DNA of 64,000 bases, from positions 620,001-684,000 of the forward strand of contig JAJTTP010000015.1 of NCBI GenBank assembly GCA_023313575.1. Direction: 5' to 3'. The DNA is from Eutypella sp. D-1. Taxonomy: Eukaryota > Ascomycota > Sordariomycetes > Xylariales > Diatrypaceae. Below are positions 11,462 to 24,484 of the stretch, piece after piece. The notes beneath the pieces are model-generated. The model searched no databases, was not told the origin of the DNA, and saw only the letters and a list, made by a program, of their open reading frames with translations. The position numbers and the translations under genes are program-made. Position 1 is the stretch's first letter. The number at the start of each line of letters is the position of its first letter.

Positions 11462-13378
11462 GTTGATGATAGCGACAATCGATATCCCTGACCGAAGAAG
11501 GAAGCAGCGAGTTAATCTTGCGTCGTTTATATATCACCCAATCCAATCATTTATTCAAATTTTGTCCGTGTTTTTCAAGAGTTCAAGAAGAGACCTCGTT
11601 TGATAGCTTGAGGGGGTAAACTTCTCAGCCAATAGTTATCCTTACATTAGTGCCCACCCTAGCGACGCCACATAACGTTAAGCGGCATCAGCCACAGTCT
11701 AGTTAGATCACAGATAGCCCCACCTATTGTGGGCAATCTTCCCCCTATTTTCCCCTAAACTTGAAAGCTTCAGCTGCCGCGTCACGCTCTTTAATGCCAG
11801 TTATTTATTATGAACTCGTACAAGACATATATATAAATTGCTATGATCTTATAAGCAGCACTACACCGAATCGCTACTCTCAGAAGGTTACTTCAAGTTG
11901 CCTACTACCCTTCACTTTCCTCGCTGTGCCTGCTTTGCCTATAACTCTACAGTACTATTTCCTGAAGGCATAACTAGAGATGCTGAGCCAAGACTAAGTG
12001 AGCGGTGATAGGCTCATTGAATTCTACTCCGGGACGCAGGCCCGTGCCAGGAAACCGCCATCCTTAATTTGAGTCTGGAGAGAAGGTATGTTACATTGCG
12101 TCTGTTCTTCTGTCCGCTCGGATTGCGACGATATGCTCTGTCGGGACATGATCGTTCCCTTAGTGTCTGAGCTAAATAATATTGATACTCTCAGGGTAGA
12201 GTGATATGTTCTTTCTTTCTAAACCAGTTTATCGACGCTGGGATGAATGCACAAACAGAACACGAGCACAGGCACGGTCGTGGTGATCTTAGACTGTTCG
12301 TATATTGCGCTTTACATTTCATTTATCTATTTAATCCTACGACCCTACTTCTACCCCCCCCCCTCCCCTTCCTTCATCCTCTCCTCTCTCCCCTCTTGTT
12401 CCTGCCCTGCCCCGCTCTTCTCTGTTTTTATTTTATGTATTGCTCGTGATGTCGTTATAAGTACATATACAGATATACATATATATACATATTGATTGGT
12501 TGGTATGGATGGCTTGACTCTCTTTCTAAGCTCATCACAGTTCTCGGGGTATCTAGGTATCTTTTCTCGGTCGTAGCTAGTCTCGAAAACAAGCAAGAGG
12601 GGGGCAGGAAAGGCAAACACAATGCATGCTTTGGTTTAGAATAGACAAAAAAGCACGTAAGTCAAATGGGTTGGTTCAGAGTTGGAAGATCACACAGGGC
12701 ACGACTGCCTCCTGGCTGGGAGGCTCCTTTTCTGTGTTAGGCAGGGGTAGGGAGCTTTGGGGGGTTCCGCCATGCATGAAAAATTCAGCATTAGTCAAGA
12801 GACACGTAGATAGAGATACGAAAAGTTGCTGCGCCTCTCCCGCACCGTCACGATGCTACCCTTGACTAATGATTAAGAAAAACCAGGGGCAAGAGGACAA
12901 AGGGTTCGAAGAGGGAAACAACGTTCTTTTTGTTCATTATTCCGCCGTCTCGAAATATGCATGATCTCTCTCTTTGCTTGTGTATGCCCATTCTTATCTA
13001 TGTCAGTTTGGCGTTGCAGCTCACGGCTCAAAGGAATCCAACCCCCCCCCTCCCCCCTGCCCTTGACCGAACCGTGAATCGTAAGAAAACCCGAGCCTCT
13101 TCCCACCTCTTAGAAGAAGTCAAAATACATTGTGGTCCACAGATTAGACAGAGAAAAGAAACGCCAATGGCATATATATCGCCCTGTGGTCGTGTGACCA
13201 TGTAAACCCAAATGTTCACCTGCTCCAAGTCGCATTTTGATGTAAAAGGGTCTGATCCAACGCCGGGCCGAAATGCCGTGCAATGCCATGCCATGCTCGC
13301 TCATTATACAGAAACAAAGAAGGCACAAATGAAATGAGGTAAGGAGGTAAGGGGCTACCTCTGCCTAAGGTTTGATTA
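11462..13378. other. Intergenic region upstream of the dihydroorotase gene and downstream of the Vac7-like gene
   Basis: No protein frame with family features is seen. It contains a C-rich stretch at 12353-12412 and another near 13041-13061. It should hold the dihydroorotase promoter on its left side and the 3' untranslated region of the Vac7-like gene on its right side. Confidence 0.55.
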
Positions 13379-16144
13379 TCAAAAAGGTATTCCGATCTCG
13401 GTTCCGTTAGGAGGGGCAAGAGTCGGGTCGTTTGCCGAGTTAGGCTTCACAGTCGTCCTACCAGCAATGGATACGCTCCTTACGCGCTGGCTGAGGGGTA
13501 GGGTATATTTGAGAACTCCCTTGATGATCAAAGTAAATTCGTCGGAAATGATGCGTTCCCACCGTTCGGACCCACTCGTAGTGTCGTTTCCGGGTCGCGT
13601 AAGTCTCAGAGAGCCAGTAGAAACAGAGATTCCAGATTGAAAGAACGATCCTTCGTAGGATAGTGGACTGTCGAACGCCAGAATGTTCCCGAGTCGCATA
13701 TTCGGCGAGGTGTCGTCGTTGGGCGGGTCCTCGATCGGGTCATCTAAAGTGCCGAAGTCATCTCCGAAATTGCCATCTGGATGTCGCCACCAATCGGAGT
13801 CGGTACCCGCATGAGGTGACTTTGCGAAGATCTCCAGGTCCGCCGAATCGACCATGACCACGACGACGTTCGGGTTATGGGCTTTCACGCTCACATCCAT
13901 CATGAGCTCTTGTTCGCTAGCCAGAACATTACTGATCTTGACAAGCTTTATGTCGGTAAGCGGTTGAGAGGTGGCAAACATGAACCCGATAGCCCCCGTG
14001 ATGACTAGTAGCAACATTATGGTGAGAACCAAACAGCTTGCGAAACGGTTGAGGAACGAAGGTCGTCGTCGATAAGTCTGTGCCTCGATATTCCGTGACG
14101 GCAACGGTGCGCGTCTGCTCCTGCTGGATCGTGTTGACCTGACTGTACCAGACATGAGTAGAGGTGTACTCTCATCATCCGCCCCAGTGGTGTCGTCCAT
14201 ATCATATGCGGTAGATCGCGGGGTGTGCCGTTTACTAGACATCCACCCTCGACCCGAGGTAAACCGAGGACTAGGTGGGTTTGACGGCTGCTTGAAGTTA
14301 CTGCCGTTGAACTTTGCTCTGCCAGGGTTGAGAAACGGGGATTCGTTGTCGAACAGCGATGTATGGTTCGGATTGTTCCGGTTCCAACGACCGCCCGGGT
14401 GGTGATGGCGCCCAGTACCGCGAGCGGAGCCAGCGTGACTCCGCCCCGAGCCCCGACCATCATCGTCGCCGAAGCCACCATCAACTAGGTTGTTGAACGA
14501 GTTGACGAACTTCATGTTCTTCTTAACCGGTACATTCTGGCCGCTATTCTCCAACACACCATGGATGGAACGCATGCCGCTACGGTCAGCTTGACTGACC
14601 ATAGAGGCTGCGCTGGGGGTCCGCGAGTGGAATCGGCGAGGGCGCTCGCTAACATCGGGAGGATTTGAGTCGTATACAAACGTCTCGTCGGAATCGGACG
14701 AGTTGGCTTCCTCAACGGCGCTAGCTACTTTGGCCTCAAAAATATCTGCTTTTGAAGATGCTGTACGATTTCCTCCGGTTAGTAGATTGGTCACATGAGC
14801 AGTAATACTCGCAGCTCGCGAGTGAGCTCGCCCTTGAGGCTGTAACCGCGAGTGCGAACTCATTAAGGCGTCGTCAGAATGCGGCCCTTGGCCGACAGAC
14901 GGTTTGACTGGAGAACGGGGAGGCATAGAAGAAAACGATTTTGCCGAACGACTATGTCGCAGAGTGTTCGTCGCAAAGAAATAAGGTGTCTCACCAGTAC
15001 CGGAAGCAACGGCCGCGGGCTTCCGAGTGTGCCTCTTCTTCTCCTTTTTGGGCTTTATGGTCTCATTGCTAGGCTTTGTCCTCAGACTGCCATTCGCCCC
15101 CTGAAGACCTACGGTTGGGGCCAATGACAGCTTCTGCATGTTCTTGACTTCCTCCGTCTCCACCGTCATATTCCTCGAAGAACTCTCGCCCGCCATCTGA
15201 CCTCTGCTACCAAACTTCAGTGCCGTGCTGGACTGCCTGCTGTGCAGTAAAGGCGGGGGCGCCTGGGCGCTGGACCTTCTCGTGTTCGCCTGGGTGCTAC
15301 CGCTGTCACTGCCACTCTCGGCATTCTGGGAGCCTTGTTCCTTCTTGTTTGTCTTGTCCATGCTCTTGTCCACGCCACCATTTTGCGACAAAGCCTGAGC
15401 AGCTGCCGTCTGTTCTAGCTTCTCAATAGCGGCATCTAGACCAGCATTGGGTGAATTCGGCTGGCTGACTTCCTGTACAGTTTCTAGCGGTGAAGGCCCA
15501 CGGGCAGGTGTCCTCATCCCGGTTTGTAGTTGAGCATCCTCCACCTCGTTATCCGATGCGGGTTGCGATGGTGTGTCGACATAGTGGACTGGCGTTGCTC
15601 GTTGTACATTTATCGACGGCGGTTCGCTAGTCTCATTCCTACGGGACGGAGGCGGGACAGTTGGTTTATTGAGATGAGGTGGTGGTGACTTCAATCTCGG
15701 GGATACGGGCCAACGCAAGGAAGGATCTGACGGGGCAGATGACTTCTGTGGGACAGGAGCGGAGAGCGCGGGCTCGGACCGGTTTGGGGGAAGAAGAGTA
15801 GGCGTCGTCATGGAGGAAAGCTGTTGTTGTTTAGGCGTCGTTGAGGGGGTGGGAATGTTAGATTTGGATCTTGAAGGACTCGATTCCTGGGTGCTATTTT
15901 TTCGGGATATCGACCCAGATGTGGATGTACGGCTAATTTTACCAGGCCGTACCGGGGCAGATCTCGTTGGCGATGAATCTCTGGATGCTAGAGGGGAGGG
16001 TGTTAATGATGTGCTTGCTGACGTCCACTTAGAAGGTTGTGTATCAATGTTCGCACTGGAAGTGGCAGATATGTCGTTGTCTACGGAGTTGAGACTCGAT
16101 AGACTGGCATCCATGCCAGAAGGATTGGAAGTAGGGTTTGCCAT
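13379..16144 (-). CDS. VAC7: Vac7-like vacuolar membrane protein (PI(3,5)P2 regulator)
   Basis: This is a single-exon frame of 921 residues. The start at 16144 has a good context (ACC before the ATG). The first ~690 residues are Ser/Pro/Thr/Arg-rich and probably disordered and cytosolic. One strong membrane segment, rich in Leu, Ile and Val, lies at about residues 699-722 after an Arg-rich flank. The C-terminal ~200 residues begin LTDIKLVKISNVLASEQEL and contain VSVKAHNPNVVVVMV, which fits the LEA-like lumenal domain of fungal Vac7. In yeast Vac7 sits on the vacuole and stimulates the Fab1 PI3P 5-kinase, so a role in vacuole size and stress response is expected. The assignment rests on the architecture (long disordered N-terminus, single membrane segment, LEA-like tail) and these motifs, recalled and not aligned. 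No intron was needed. Confidence 0.75.
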   Translation of the reverse strand: MANPTSNPSGMDASLSSLNSVDNDISATSSANIDTQPSKWTSASTSLTPSPLASRDSSPTRSAPVRPGKISRTSTSGSISRKNSTQESSPSRSKSNIPTPSTTPKQQQLSSMTTPTLLPPNRSEPALSAPVPQKSSAPSDPSLRWPVSPRLKSPPPHLNKPTVPPPSRRNETSEPPSINVQRATPVHYVDTPSQPASDNEVEDAQLQTGMRTPARGPSPLETVQEVSQPNSPNAGLDAAIEKLEQTAAAQALSQNGGVDKSMDKTNKKEQGSQNAESGSDSGSTQANTRRSSAQAPPPLLHSRQSSTALKFGSRGQMAGESSSRNMTVETEEVKNMQKLSLAPTVGLQGANGSLRTKPSNETIKPKKEKKRHTRKPAAVASGTGETPYFFATNTLRHSRSAKSFSSMPPRSPVKPSVGQGPHSDDALMSSHSRLQPQGRAHSRAASITAHVTNLLTGGNRTASSKADIFEAKVASAVEEANSSDSDETFVYDSNPPDVSERPRRFHSRTPSAASMVSQADRSGMRSIHGVLENSGQNVPVKKNMKFVNSFNNLVDGGFGDDDGRGSGRSHAGSARGTGRHHHPGGRWNRNNPNHTSLFDNESPFLNPGRAKFNGSNFKQPSNPPSPRFTSGRGWMSSKRHTPRSTAYDMDDTTGADDESTPLLMSGTVRSTRSSRSRRAPLPSRNIEAQTYRRRPSFLNRFASCLVLTIMLLLVITGAIGFMFATSQPLTDIKLVKISNVLASEQELMMDVSVKAHNPNVVVVMVDSADLEIFAKSPHAGTDSDWWRHPDGNFGDDFGTLDDPIEDPPNDDTSPNMRLGNILAFDSPLSYEGSFFQSGISVSTGSLRLTRPGNDTTSGSERWERIISDEFTLIIKGVLKYTLPLSQRVRSVSIAGRTTVKPNSANDPTLAPPNGTEIGIPF

Positions 16145-19100
16145 GGTTTACTCATATGCTGATGATGTCGTGGCTCGGCCTAGCTCGATGGGTACTGGAT
16201 ACGGTGGATGCCAATGCCGTTTCGGGATGGGGTGTCAGTGCCGGCACGGGTGACGAATAGGACGACAGCAAGGAGTGGGTGAGGAGTGGACAAAAAGTGT
16301 TCACGTCGCTCAAGTCCCCAGATCTCGGGTGCTTTAGCTCGAAAAACCGGGTGCTGTACTCTGATGGAGTGGGATCATCGTGTTATGGTAGTGGCGGCAG
16401 TAGTAGTAGCGTTGGTGGTAGTAGCAGTTGCAGTATCAGTAGTACAACGGTGCTGCATGGGCCTCTGCGCTTCTGGGATCAAGACTGGAAGTGACTGGAG
16501 TGAATGGAGTGAATATGGTGCTGAGACTATAACTCCTGCAAGATTCCCAGTTTAGTCACTCACTCCCTTGGTCCCTTGATTGTGATCGTGGTGGCGTGGT
16601 GGCTGCTCTTGTTCCAGCATGCATATGCTTCTCCCCTCAATGAATCGCAACTTGGTTGGGTTTATGATGCCCTATCGGGTAAATTTATTATGTGGTAAGT
16701 TGAGTGACGAACAAATTGAATGGGTGAAATGTTTGCGCGCGATGGTTTGCTAGTTTGCTGCAAGTATGGAGGATTTGGGTGGGATTTGGGGAGGGATTGG
16801 AGACATCAACGTGAAAGATTGTCGTCTTTATGACACAATAGTGGTGCCAGTCTATTGGATTTTAGCTCAGGTGGGTGCTTATAGTGAGTGTGGTTGCAGA
16901 ATTATTTTTGATATGTACTCTTAAACTACTGGATACTGCCCAAGATGCGGGTGCAGCAGTTGCAGTTGAACTTGAGGTGGGATGTGGGATGTGGGATATA
17001 AGAGGTTGGTTAGGATGCGGGAGGTGGGAAATGTGAGAGGTGAGAGGTTGCTAAAGAGAGGTAGGATATGTATGTTTATGGCTTGTAAATGGAGGAGCAT
17101 GGAGTATGGAGCAAATGGAAGCATTCAAGGTTAGATGTAGGTTAGGTTAGGTGACTTCTAAGTGCAGGTATGTACCGACCTAGGTGGGTGTGTAGGGGTA
17201 GCGTATAAAAAGGTCCTCTTTGATGTAGAGGTTGGTTCAAAAATACAAAGTAGATACAAGCATATATAGAAAAAGTAATGACACATTATACCAGAACAGA
17301 AATAAAAACATACGTACCTTGACAGTAATTGGATACTTTACAAAAATAGGTAGTACCTAAAGTGAACGTAGTGTGAGTACTTCTAGATTGGTAGGGAATA
17401 TGGGCCTCGGGAGGTACCTGGGTGTTGATTAATGAGTATCTAAGCATGGATCGCGGCTGCCAATTGGTTACAACTTATGAGTTTGGTAACAGCGACCCGG
17501 CCTATTGTTTAAAAGCTCAATGGAGCTGTACAGTCATTCATGCACGTGGTCTAGGTAGGTATTGGGCAAAAAAGAGAAAAGTTTAATGAAAGAGAATAGG
17601 GAAGGGCTAACCGATAGGGAGAACATCTCACCTAACTATTGGACTGCTTGTTAGAACAACACAACTTGGAACAAACCATCAGAGGAAACAAACGGTTAAT
17701 TGGTCATCAATTATGCCCTTCCGGGGCTGGGGCCCGGGGGTCTTCCGGTCTTCCATACCTTCCGAAGGTAATACCTAGGTACGTTCTCCAGGTCATCATG
17801 TACCACTAAGTAGTGGAAATCCAAGGGTACAAGAATTACGAAGCTTTAGCTGGGGAACTATTGGGCTATTGGCCTACTAGGAAAAGTAACTACCCTTGGA
17901 ATGTACATAGATGATCAGTATTTATGTGCCTAGGTACTTTATTTTTAGCACTGTCCCTATTGAAGCCAATACTACCTAAACAAGACAAGTTCTCCCAATG
18001 TTGTCTAAAAGCTACCTCGTAAAGTACGTATAAACTTTTTTTTCTTTCCGTCGTTACACTTCCAGATTTCACTACGATAGGTCACAAAACTCTTTACACC
18101 GGCAAAGGACCTAACAAAGCATCTGACTTGATGGTTATGGACCTAATTTAGAATCTAGCCAACCTGGAATGGGAAACATGAATGTAAGAAAACGGATAAT
18201 CAACATAAGAAACTAGTAACCGTTTTCATTAAAGGTCCCGAAAAGCAAGAAGAAAAAAAAAGCCCCTAGGTGTGAGCTGAGGTCATCAATTATAGCTGGT
18301 AGGCGTTATTAATGAACCGCCTAATATTTGACCCGGGCACATTTAATATTTATTGTTTTTATACTTCCTACCTATTATAAGCAATTGAGGCTATCCGACC
18401 CAATAGAAAAGAGAATAGAATAGAAAAAACTACACCAACCCACCAAGAGCCTGATGCGTTGGCACTTCTCCCTTCCACTCTACTGCCACACTTAGCCTAC
18501 CTACGTGTACTTCGAATCCGAAAGCGGAAACACCTTTTCAGATTACGGAAAGAGGGGGCTATCCAAGATGTTAGGCCCTCGCCTTATTCAGAGTGTTCAT
18601 GTAGGGCAGAAAACACATTAGGAAATCCTCGAAGTCGCTTCCTGTGATTGAAACCGCTTCCCGACCCTCGAGCCTCGAGGTTCCCCCTCGATCGCTTTAA
18701 ATGTCTGATGTCTGCCAGGCTCTATCCCCGCCTGTCTATGCCTTGAGACAAGCGATCAGGGGGAGACAGGCTGACAGGGCTGCGCAGCTGGAACAAGTCT
18801 TGCCTTGCCCTGTCTTATTATCTATATGCCAGCCCGGTCCACTTGGTCCGTTTCCTCCACATCTGACTAGGCTTCATGTCCCAACAAAGCGGGCAGCCAT
18901 GTCAGCCACATCTCCCATATCTCTTCTCCCCAATAAGCCCATCCAGGGGGGCTGTGATCGAGATCGTCGTTTCCCTCAGTGATCACTCAGTGAATAAATA
19001 GTAATTGGCGTATCTCTATGGTGGTTCCGTCCCCCCATTTGTTGTTTCAGCAATTTGTTTCTTAGTAAGTCCCAGTTTGCAGCAAAATAATACTGAAAAA

Positions 19101-22100
19101 AAGTCTATGACGTCTCCTAACTAACCCCCACCCCTTCCCCCCGTCCCCCCCCCCCTCTAAATAAAGGAAAGGCTAAAGAAGGAACAAGCTGACTACCTAT
19201 GTAGGTAGATACTTCAGACGACTCAATTAGTCTAGGACCTGTGGTTCAACTGATTGCTAGTAGCCCCGATTGCCTGTTGATATATAACACTCTTCGGATA
19301 TGATATGTTCACGGCAACATCAGACTGCAGCAACACGGACTGCCGTAAAATACCCGGACGTTTCACGTACAGGATACGTAGTCTTCCTAGATGAGAACCC
19401 GTGGTGCGGGCACTATCTCGAGCTACACCTGCGGTAAGCGGAACAACTTGGAAGTACAAGTGCACTAACTGAAAAGGTTGGGGTGACTAAAGTCGAAGGG
19501 GGCTACCTCGAGCTGACCGCAAGTCCCGACTGTTTTCTCTTCCCTCCCTCTACCGTGATCGCGTGGTTAGGTACATCGCGGGAAGTCTGCCGGACCTGGC
19601 GGACCTGACTGACGGGTTGACGGGTTGACGGGCTCACAGGCTATTCCCGTCTGAGAAAGGCCGGCTCGAATATTCAGGGTTGTCATGACCCCGTGGCCCT
19701 TGCCGAGGAGCGCAAACACAAACGCCTCGGCTACAACGATTCTTCCATTCGCCTTCGACGCAGCCACTCTCTCCTTGGCCTCCTATCCCTTCTCATTGCC
19801 CCACTCGAGCATGCGTCACTAGGATAAAGCCATCGCTTGACGTGCATCGTCAGCATGCCACATGTTCCTGACTACTTTGAACGAGTCTTTCCTCCCTAAT
19901 CGCTAGTAGCAATAAGGTCTAGGTGAATGCACATGTCGTTCCATTACAAGTCCCTAACTACATGGCCTAAGGAAAACTTTTTAAATATCTACCCTAGACC
20001 ACTTGCTGTCAAGGGTGTTCGAGAGGATCACGGCGTTGTCAAGGTAGTTGGTCATCATGTGCGACTTTTTCTTTCTAATTTTTCTCTTCTACAATTCCTG
20101 TGCGGAACCGCAGTTGTCGCTTGAGGCATTTCTGTCCCAGACATCTATCCCTCCTGGAGCGGTAAGCGGATAGGCCCGCGATTCCCGAAACGTCGAGGTT
20201 CGGATCGAGAGCAGCCGTCAAAGCCACTAGTTAGGTACTCTAACTGGTACCAAAGACATTTATCGAGCTACATAACCACATCCAAACAAGTTGAGACGGA
20301 TGATTATTTTTCAGGATTCGAAAGAAGCCAATTCCGACGAGGACACAAAAAGTAATAAAATCAAGCAGGAAATGCCACGCTGTCTCGTCGGATTGAAGGA
20401 ATTCATGTGACAGGAGTGAGCGCTCGCGCAGCCTTGCGACGATATGTTGTAACATCGGACACATCTATGCCTGCCTGCCTGAGGCAGGCGCGGCATTATT
20501 GGACCTCTCACAAGACGCCATGTGGACGACGTGGGATCTTACGCGATATTGCCCGGCCACACATCACTCTTTTTATCTCGTCGCAACCAGCGCGCGACTC
20601 GATTGGCATTAGGCGCCAGGATGCTCACTCCCGCGGCCCAAGCCGATATCCCACTCTAATCATCTTACCATCAATCTTATCATGAATGCCCATCGCGGCG
20701 CAAAGCTCCTCCCGTCAGACGCGGCTTATGTCTCTCTCGAGCCACACGGCCGACGCACACTTCGGGGGCTCGGCGAATCCCTGCCAGGTTTCCTTTTTGA
20801 TTTGTAACATCTCACCTACCTCAACAGTTAAGTCCATCCTTTCTAAAAGAAATAATGCGTTCAAGAAAATCACGGAGCCGACCTGACCCGGGCGGACTAG
20901 AGTAGTGTGTCTCGATCACACACACCATCTCCTTATTATCTAGTGTGGTAGGTAGTAGTAGTTGCAGGGTGACCCATCCCGGCCAGGCTTCGGGGACCTG
21001 GGACTTGGTTCCTTGGATTTGTATCTGCCAAGCTTGGCTCGCCGCACCTTGGTCCGGTTGATTAGAGCTGCGGGTGGTGGTCATCTGCGCAGGAACCCGC
21101 GATTTCCATAGGCCCAAATCGCCCACCCCAAATCGTGCAGCCCAAACTGTGGGTTGCGGGCGCGGTGGGTGTGTGTGTGTCCCTCCGTCCCGGAGACTGG
21201 ATGGTCCTTGGCATTGGCATCCCACCACTTTGCTTAGCACATTTCGCTTCAGCCCGCCAAGTCTCCCCACCATTGCATTTCTTCGCCCTGTAGCGAAAGC
21301 CCCTTCTTTAACGTTTTATATCTTAGATCGCTGTGGAATGAACGGTCGTGAGACGTGCCACGTGACCCTGTGTTGGACATGCGATTGACCTGAGTTCGAG
21401 ATAAGTGTCGTCAATCTGTGCTGCCTGTTGAACTAGAGTGCGATATACTTCCTCGGCCAATCCGTCAACCAACAAGATACTCTAGTATTTTGGCTGATCG
21501 TCTCCATATCCTTTATAGACAGACAATGGAGAGATTGTTGACGTATTCGCGCCGTCGAATTTAGTCACAAGTCGCGACCGTGTGATATCCCAACACACAA
21601 CAGGTAGCCGGGCCTGGCGCCGCTTCCTCCCGCCTGTGTCCACCGACGTCGTGACTCGTCTCCTCAAGTTACCACGCATCGGGTGCGGGTCAAGAAATGC
21701 CCGCGTAGCAAAATCAATTCCCTTGAAAGAGCCTCTATTAGACGTAAAAAGGTGACGTCCCCCTCGGTACCCGGTCGGTCCCACTTCAAATGGCATCCGT
21801 CTATAGACGCGGCTCCCTGTGCCCTAACGTGCTATCTACCGACCCCGACCGCAACGTGTACGTCAGACTCGGGAATTCCCCATCTCCACCGGATGGAGGC
21901 GCCCGAGTGCTATCGCGAGATCAGAGGCGTAGGGCCGTAACATTTCACCAAAACCCCTTTCCCTACTCGAGGTATCCTACCTCCCGGCCTGTGCCCTAAC
22001 CGTTGCTGAACAACGAGTAGTAGCATATAACTGCCTACTTGTCCTCCAATATATGCACGGGGATCTTAAAAGCGAACCCTGTGAATGGGCGCGGCGCGTA

Positions 22101-24484
22101 GGTCAGCGGCGTCCCGCTGATGTCGCACGAGGTATCATCTGGCCTTCTGTCGATAGGGGCTGGCCATAGGCAACTCTAGATGCGTCGACATGCCAGAGCG
22201 AAGCCTATGCACCATATCAACCAGCGGCCTCTCTTCATGTCGGGACGTGGCCTATCCTGGTTATTGGTCTGCAGCTTATGGCCCTACCGGTTTATGACGA
22301 CATGGAAATCAACTCATAAACTGTCGCTTATGCGAAGAGTGAAGAGATGTGGCAGATCGTGTAGTGCCAATTGATACCAAACATTATCTCCAAACCAGCT
22401 CCTCTCCCCTTTGAACCCTGTCAAGCTCAGGCTTGTGGGAAGTTTAGGTTGCGCGCGACACGTGGGTATCGAGCCGAGTACGTAACTAATTGTATGCCAC
22501 TAGAAGGTGTGTGGTTCATGGTTGTCGCAAAGCAATCTACGTGGAAGATTTTCTATAGGGGCGTCCAGCTGTGACTTGACAAAAGGCATCGGTTTTGCTC
22601 CCAACCTTCTATGGCCCTGTATGAGGTAGAATATGGCGTGTAGGTAGATGTTTAGCCACCCAGATATAGCTCTCAGCTCACCCTGGGACGTGATTTACGC
22701 TTAGACTGGTAACCTCTATCTCCGTTACGCGTGCGAAGTATTGCCCGAGGTTTCTGGGGATCCCAGGATTCACGGGCGGTGGTAGATACGCACTTAACAG
22801 TTCTCTGACATTCAATTAACCGCCAGTGATGGCCCTTGTATCCGTCCTTCTCGTCCTCTTTCGTGGACGCCCTTCGCAACACGCCAGTAGCTCATGATTC
22901 TAGTCAGGAGCATTCGAAAGTGCGCCTATTTCTAAGCAAAAAGGGGGTTTCCAGGCCATGTCCAAGGATTGACTACCCGTTATGTTATGTAGATAAAGTT
23001 TGCGAGGGATATAGTTAGAAAGTAATAACATGGAGACCGATTTTATCATACATATCTGTCAATGGGAAAGGGCAGAAAATGGGTTGTGGAATCCCTCGAC
23101 TGAGCCGGCATGGCTGCATGCCCCATGGAAGGGCTTGGATCGAGCGCTACGAAGGAGCGCGCCCCTACGCCTTCTAATACGACAAGAACAAAAATAGCAG
23201 CAGCAACGATGCAAATGAGCTAGACAAAAATCTTGGTCTGTCAGACAGTTACGTCATCGCCTCGGCATTCGAGAAAGGGGTTTGGCTCAGGCCACGGATG
23301 CCAGCGTCGCCTAGGCAAATCCTTCAGCTACACCAAACAGCTACAGCGCCCCTAATCAATCTAAGATGCGATACGCAAGGAATTCAGAGACCCTTCCTAA
23401 TAAATTCAAGCCTTGCGTGTTCACACAGATGAACTGCGAAGACTAGTATTCCAAATACTTCGTAAGTGTTCCGTATGATAGTACCTACCAGGTGCCTCTG
23501 CTATATCCGCGAGCGAGTTAGTCAGACAAGTGGTGAAGACCTCAAAGTGAAAAGCACAAATCCTCATTAGACGATCCAGTTAGCACAATGATTTGGAATT
23601 TCTCCAGCTTTCACCCAAGAGTGCGGGATTCTCCGTGACCTAAAATATTATATCTGAGCGGAGCCGGCGATCTTCCCCACAACAGCCTCATGACGATCGT
23701 AACCCAAGAGGGAATTAACATGTACAGTTACCTAGCTATAGACCCCACTCCAGCCGATAGCCTCAGGATAGCTTCACTTATCGGGAAGTCATGATCACAT
23801 TATGATATGTTTTGCCCGGTCAATATGCAGAGCTCCCTGTCAACCGCTACCTTTTTGCGAGAACCGGCATACCCCTCGAGGCCTGAAGCGGTGCCTATTT
23901 CTTATAGGCGCAAGTCTTTTTATAGCCATAAGCAGAGGCGTCTAAACGCTTCCGTAAGGCTATGTTCCTGATCTGCTATATAGTTACCGATGATCATATC
24001 TTAAGGGGAGTGGACGAGTGGACGAGATTTTAAAGGGCTATACCGTTTAGGTGTGGTATCCCTACGCGATGTATCCGCCGGTTCGCAATAGAGGCATGGC
24101 AGCGACCCGAAGGATGAACGCTTTTCTCTAGATGGAAAACAATATGGAAACCTAGAGGTTATATCGGTCCTATCTCCAGGTCTGGCCGTGATCATCTAGA
24201 CAGCATCAAGTGCGGTTCAGCTGGTCTGTCTATAGAAAGCCCCTGACGATTACTGTTACGCTTATAGCATAGCATCGCTGTTGTAGACCCTAGGGGCAGA
24301 CAGACATGGGCAGCTTTCGAATATAAAAGGAACAGGAATTCCAACCACAAGAAGACAAAAGATCACAGAGACTCGCAACCCAAGCAGCAAGCAAAGAACC
24401 ATCAACAACAACGAAAAAGTCAGTCAGACACAAGACAACTTTGTTCATTTCTAAACCCCAACCCAAACACACAGTTTCATCAAC
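16145..24484. other. Large gene-poor region (about 8.3 kb)
   Basis: I find no convincing gene. All open frames are short (about 150 codons or less) and lack family motifs, and I recognise no transposase, reverse transcriptase or terminal repeats. The stretch carries scattered near-palindromic motifs of the type CTAGGTAC (for example near 17550, 17775 and 17930), C-rich runs near 19145, and a short inverted repeat (GCCTGCCT/AGGCAGGC) near 20469-20488. It separates the Vac7-like gene from the secreted protein gene. Confidence 0.55.
24322..24328 (+). promoter_or_regulatory. TATA box of the secreted protein gene
   Basis: TATAAAA lies 157 bp before the ATG. It is followed by an A/C-rich, G-poor leader up to ATCAACATG, a layout common in strongly expressed fungal genes for secreted proteins. 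Confidence 0.6.

Noticed and set aside
16145..24484. Remnant transposon in the gene-poor region
   Set aside because: No transposase or polymerase motifs and no terminal repeats could be seen by eye; RIP cannot be judged without computing ratios.
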